From assembly GCA_019639255.1 (NCBI GenBank), contig JAHBSF010000058.1:1-36689 (forward strand): a stretch of DNA of 36,689 nt. Reading direction: 5' to 3'. Made by a program: the position numbers and the translations under genes. The stretch comes from Acidobacteriota bacterium (lineage in GTDB: Bacteria > Acidobacteriota > Blastocatellia > RBC074). Positions 33,845 to 36,689 of the stretch are shown here, one piece after another. The first letter of the stretch is position 1. Every line of letters starts with the position of its first letter. A model generated the notes under the pieces. The model was not told the DNA's origin, made no database searches, and saw only the letters and a list, made by a program, of their open reading frames with translations.

Positions 33845-33953
33845 AGAAGAATCGAGATAACGGAACAAACGAAATAAGACGGAACAAACGGAAACATTCA
33901 ACCTTTCCGTAATTTTCGTTTCATTTCGTCTGTTCCGTTATCTCGATTCTTCT
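33845..33953. repeat. long inverted repeat between adk and map (copy 16)
   Basis: AGAAGAATCGAGATAACGGA at the left and TCCGTTATCTCGATTCTTCT at the right are exact complements over 20 bp, and pairing continues inward through ACGAAAT and ACGGAAA with a loop ATTCAACC. The whole stem is about 50 bp. It fills the space from the base after the adk stop to 9 bp before the map start. There is no tail, but the loop matches the tailed copies. Confidence 0.95.
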
Positions 33954-34610
33954 TCATTTCCGTTTGCCCGTGACCACATTCATCACCGAGCGAAATACCT
34001 CGTCTACCGGAAGTTCGCCGTTGATTTCAAACAGTCTGCCGCTCGTGCGGTAAAAATCAATCAGCGGGGCGGTCGACTCTTCGTAAGCCCGCAGCCGCGT
34101 AGTGACCGATTCGGCGTTATCGTCCGAGCGCTGCTCAAGCGGCGCGCCGTCCAGATCGCAGAAACCCTCGTGCTGCGGCGGGCGCAGATATACGTTGTAT
34201 ATCTCACCGCACTGCGAGCAGGTGCGCCGTCCGGTCAACCGCTTCATAAGCGAATCTTCCGAAACGACTACGCGCAGCAGAATCACATCCTTGCCCTGCT
34301 GTCCCGAAAGCCGCTCCAGCATACGCGCCTGATTGAGCGTACGCGGGAAACCGTCGAGAATGTAGCCGCTCGCGCAGTCGGGGCGCGAGGTCCGCGTCAG
34401 TATCACCTCCGCAAGCACATCGTCGCTCACAAGCCTTCCGGCCGCCTGCCTCGCCCTGATTTCGCGCCCGAGCGGAGTTTCGGCCGCCGCCATCTCCCGC
34501 AGTATGTCTCCGGTCGATATCTGCGGATATCCGAGCCGCTCGGCCAGCCTGCGGGCCTGCGTGCCCTTGCCCGCCCCAGGCGCCCCCATCATGACGATGA
34601 CCTTCTGCAT
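33954..34610 (-). CDS. adk: adenylate kinase
   Basis: The 218-residue Adk starts [20 protein letters not shown] with the P-loop at 9-16. Further motifs are [24 protein letters not shown] and a long LID that carries a zinc site of the Cys-Cys-Cys-Asp type (CSQCG, then FCDLDGAPL). It interconverts ATP, AMP and ADP. It follows secY with a 15-bp gap, as in many spc operons. Confidence 0.96.
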   Translation of the reverse strand: MQKVIVMMGAPGAGKGTQARRLAERLGYPQISTGDILREMAAAETPLGREIRARQAAGRLVSDDVLAEVILTRTSRPDCASGYILDGFPRTLNQARMLERLSGQQGKDVILLRVVVSEDSLMKRLTGRRTCSQCGEIYNVYLRPPQHEGFCDLDGAPLEQRSDDNAESVTTRLRAYEESTAPLIDFYRTSGRLFEINGELPVDEVFRSVMNVVTGKRK

Positions 34611-34625
34611 AGCGAGGAGGATGCC

Positions 34626-36029
34626 TCACGCCGTCGCACGCCGACCGCGGAGCCGTCCGCCGCGCGGGCCGAGGAACCCGTCGTAATGCCGCATCACTAG
34701 CTGAGCTTCAACCTGGCTGATGGTATCCATCGCCACGCCTACCACGATCAGCAAACTCGTGCCGCCGAAGTAAAACGATACGCCCAATCCCGTCGGTATC
34801 CAGCTCAACCCCGGCGCACTCGTGAAGAAATTGTAAAGCGACTCCCCGATAAACGGCAGCGCCTGCACCTTGAACCCGCTGATCATCAACTGCGGTATCA
34901 GGCACACCAGCACAAGATAGGTCGCACCCACCGTAGTGAGCCGCACCAGAATGCCGTTCAGATAATCCGCCGTTCTCTTGCCCGGACGTATGCCCGGGAT
35001 GAAGGCTCCCTGCTTGCGCAGATTCTCCGCCACCTCGTCCGAATTGAAGACGATCGAAACGTAGAAAAATGCAAACAGCACGATCCCGCCTATGAACAGC
35101 ATTTCATACACCGGATGCCCGCCGCCCAGCCACCGGTTCACGGTTTCGAGCCAACTCCACTGCCCGAACGTGGCGAGCGTCTGCGGAATCGCAAGCACCG
35201 AAGAGGCGAATATCACCGGAATCACGCCCGCGATGTTGACCTTCAGCGGCAGGTGCGACGACTGCGACTGCATCATCTGCCGCCCGACCATACGCCGCGT
35301 ATGATTTGTCGGCACCTTGCGCGTCCCGCGCTCGAAAAATACGATGCCCGCCGTTATCACCACCATCACCGCAAGCAGTATGATCACAAACAGCGCGGAA
35401 CTCGGATCCTTGATGCGTTCGTAAAGTTGCTGTATCGCGCTCGGCACTCCCACGACGATACCTGCAAATATCAAAAGACTGATGCCGTTGCCCACGCCGC
35501 GCTGGGTGATCTGCTCGCCGATCCACATAATGAACACCGTTCCGGCCGTGAGCGTTACGGTCGCAAGCAGAGTAAATGCAAGTCCGCCCCCGCCTATTAC
35601 CAGACCGGGCTGTCGCTGCAGCCAGTAGGCGATGCCTATGCCCTGGACGAAGCACAGCACGACGGTCAGATATCGCGTATACTGCGTAATCTTGCGACGC
35701 CCGAGTTCGCCTTCTTCCTGAATCTTTTTCAGCGAAGGGTAAACCGAGGTCATGAGCTGAAAGATGATCGACGAGGTGATGTAGGGCATGATGCCTAGGG
35801 CGAAGATCGATATGCGCCGCAGGTTTCCGCCCGAGAACAGGTCCAGCACACCGAAAAGATTTCCCGCGTCGCCCCAGATGGTCTTGAGCACTTCCTGATC
35901 TATTCCGGGGACGGGCACGTGGATTCCCGCGCGGTAGACGGCCAGCATGCCGAGGGTAAACAGCACGCGATTGCGCAGTTCATCCACCGCCCATAGATTG
36001 CGGATTGCATTCAAAAACGACTCGATCAT
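34626..36029 (-). CDS. secY: protein translocase subunit SecY
   Basis: The 467-residue SecY has ten hydrophobic segments: [20 protein letters not shown] at the start, a plug region after it ([20 protein letters not shown]), [15 protein letters not shown], and the cytosolic loops [20 protein letters not shown] and [14 protein letters not shown] that contact ribosome and SecA. It forms the membrane channel with SecE and SecG. Start ATG at 36027-36029. The gap to rplO (169 bp) is longer than usual and holds another hairpin. Confidence 0.96.
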   Translation of the reverse strand: MIESFLNAIRNLWAVDELRNRVLFTLGMLAVYRAGIHVPVPGIDQEVLKTIWGDAGNLFGVLDLFSGGNLRRISIFALGIMPYITSSIIFQLMTSVYPSLKKIQEEGELGRRKITQYTRYLTVVLCFVQGIGIAYWLQRQPGLVIGGGGLAFTLLATVTLTAGTVFIMWIGEQITQRGVGNGISLLIFAGIVVGVPSAIQQLYERIKDPSSALFVIILLAVMVVITAGIVFFERGTRKVPTNHTRRMVGRQMMQSQSSHLPLKVNIAGVIPVIFASSVLAIPQTLATFGQWSWLETVNRWLGGGHPVYEMLFIGGIVLFAFFYVSIVFNSDEVAENLRKQGAFIPGIRPGKRTADYLNGILVRLTTVGATYLVLVCLIPQLMISGFKVQALPFIGESLYNFFTSAPGLSWIPTGLGVSFYFGGTSLLIVVGVAMDTISQVEAQLVMRHYDGFLGPRGGRLRGRRATA

Positions 36030-36125
36030 AATTCCTCAATATCGCAACATTTGTCGCAAAATTCGCCGGCGATGCCATTGAGCGCTACAGTCTGCTGCGC
36101 GCGGCGACGATTGCGCAGAATGTGT

Positions 36126-36182
36126 AATGCGGAATGGGGATCGAACGGCCTCTTTTCAGGGCCTTCCATCCCGCATTCCGCA
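36126..36182. repeat. inverted repeat between rplO and secY (copy 17, variant)
   Basis: TGCGGAATG and CATTCCGCA form the outer stem, with GGGAT/ATCCC and GGCC/GGCC extending it and a loop around TCTTTTCA. It is shorter than the others and unrelated in exact sequence, but again made of a GCGGAAT-type phrase. It begins about 17 bp after the rplO stop (minus strand). Confidence 0.75.
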
Positions 36183-36198
36183 GTCGATTTCCCAGCCG

Positions 36199-36651
36199 TC
36201 AGATGGTTTCGGCCTTGCCGCCGGCTGCCTCGATTTTCCTCTTTGCCGCGGCGCTGAACCGGTGCGCCGAAACTTCGAGCGCTTTTGCCACCTCGCCCTC
36301 GCCCAGAATGACTATGGCCTGCTGCTTCGCCTTTCGGACCAGCCCCTTTTCGACCAGGACCTCCGGTGTAACGGCCTCGCCCGCCGCAAAGTGCCTGTCC
36401 AGATCGGCGAGGTTCACTTCGGCCCATTCCTGCTTGAATATATTGGTGAAACCGCGCTTCGGCAAACGACGGTGCAGCGGCATCTGGCCGCCCTCAAAAC
36501 CGCGCTTCTGCGAGTATCCCGACCGCGACTTCTGCCCCTTGTTGCCCCGCCCCGACGTCTTGCCGAGACCCGATCCCGGTCCGCGCCCGACGCGCTTTTT
36601 GGCGTGCGTGGCGCCGGCCGGCGCTTTGATCTTGTTCAACCCGATTGCCAT
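36199..36651 (-). CDS. rplO: 50S ribosomal protein L15
   Basis: The 150-residue L15 starts [20 protein letters not shown], with the Gly/Arg-rich segment [40 protein letters not shown] and [12 protein letters not shown]. It is a late-assembling 23S rRNA binder. Purine-rich GGAGAG sequence lies in the last bases of the window on the sense (minus) side, so upstream genes of the spc operon should follow outside. Confidence 0.96.
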   Translation of the reverse strand: MAIGLNKIKAPAGATHAKKRVGRGPGSGLGKTSGRGNKGQKSRSGYSQKRGFEGGQMPLHRRLPKRGFTNIFKQEWAEVNLADLDRHFAAGEAVTPEVLVEKGLVRKAKQQAIVILGEGEVAKALEVSAHRFSAAAKRKIEAAGGKAETI

Positions 36652-36689
36652 AGTTGTTTTCCGATCGCTGAGAGGAGAGAGGAAGAAGA

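Overview
The window looks like a chromosomal segment of an Acidobacteriota bacterium, probably of the Blastocatellia/Pyrinomonas side. The clues are a very large Oar-like TonB-dependent receptor with an N-terminal carboxypeptidase-regulatory domain, a PD40/TolB-like propeller protein, a sulfatase, a futalosine-pathway gene (mqnA) and moderately GC-rich coding sequence. The phylum is an inference from gene content; no rRNA or tRNA gene was seen.

Layout. 1-558: no convincing gene, two long inverted repeats. 559-5547: a TolB-like propeller protein; convergent to it a two-gene unit (ATP-grasp ligase then YbdK/GCS2-type carboxylate-amine ligase, minus strand); then a secreted hypothetical protein. 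About 5550-7246: an intact IS200/IS605-type element (TnpB minus, TnpA plus) lying between the secreted protein and a sulfatase. 8849-15131: AAA/DUF4143 ATPase, RNase Z, group II truncated globin, aldehyde dehydrogenase, an SDR and mqnA. 15300-20016: a small helical protein with a clear terminator, a small Cys-containing secreted protein, alpha-glucan phosphorylase, and overlapping thyA-folA. 20100-25980: the TonB receptor and an APC amino-acid permease. 26162-26641: a higBA module whose toxin is wrecked but whose antitoxin and promoter/operator survive. 26773-36651 (all minus): the end of the ribosomal-protein superoperon, rplO-secY-adk-map-infA-rpmJ-rpsM-rpsK-rpsD-rpoA-rplQ, followed by accB-accC.

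The most striking content is not a gene. About seventeen long inverted repeats (arms up to about 45 bp) or half-repeats occupy most intergenic gaps, roughly one per 2 kb. Their arms are degenerate runs of a 9-10 bp phrase around ACGAAA/ACGGAA, differing from copy to copy while the two arms of one copy stay complementary. They sit at stop codons, supply the last codons and stop of several proteins, and lie inside essential operons (adk/map, accB/accC). A subfamily carries a conserved asymmetric tail of about 30 bp. In the intact tailed copies the tail lies between a gene's stop codon and the hairpin, so the element has polarity relative to the upstream gene. I treat this as a REP/MITE-like repeat family, possibly undescribed; whether it is mobile, regulatory or both cannot be settled from this window.

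Other points of interest are tandem arrays of Shine-Dalgarno-like purine motifs in front of infA and rnz, palindromic operators filling the -35/-10 spacers of higBA and glgP, and the IS605 insertion that appears to have split a two-gene unit at one of the repeats.
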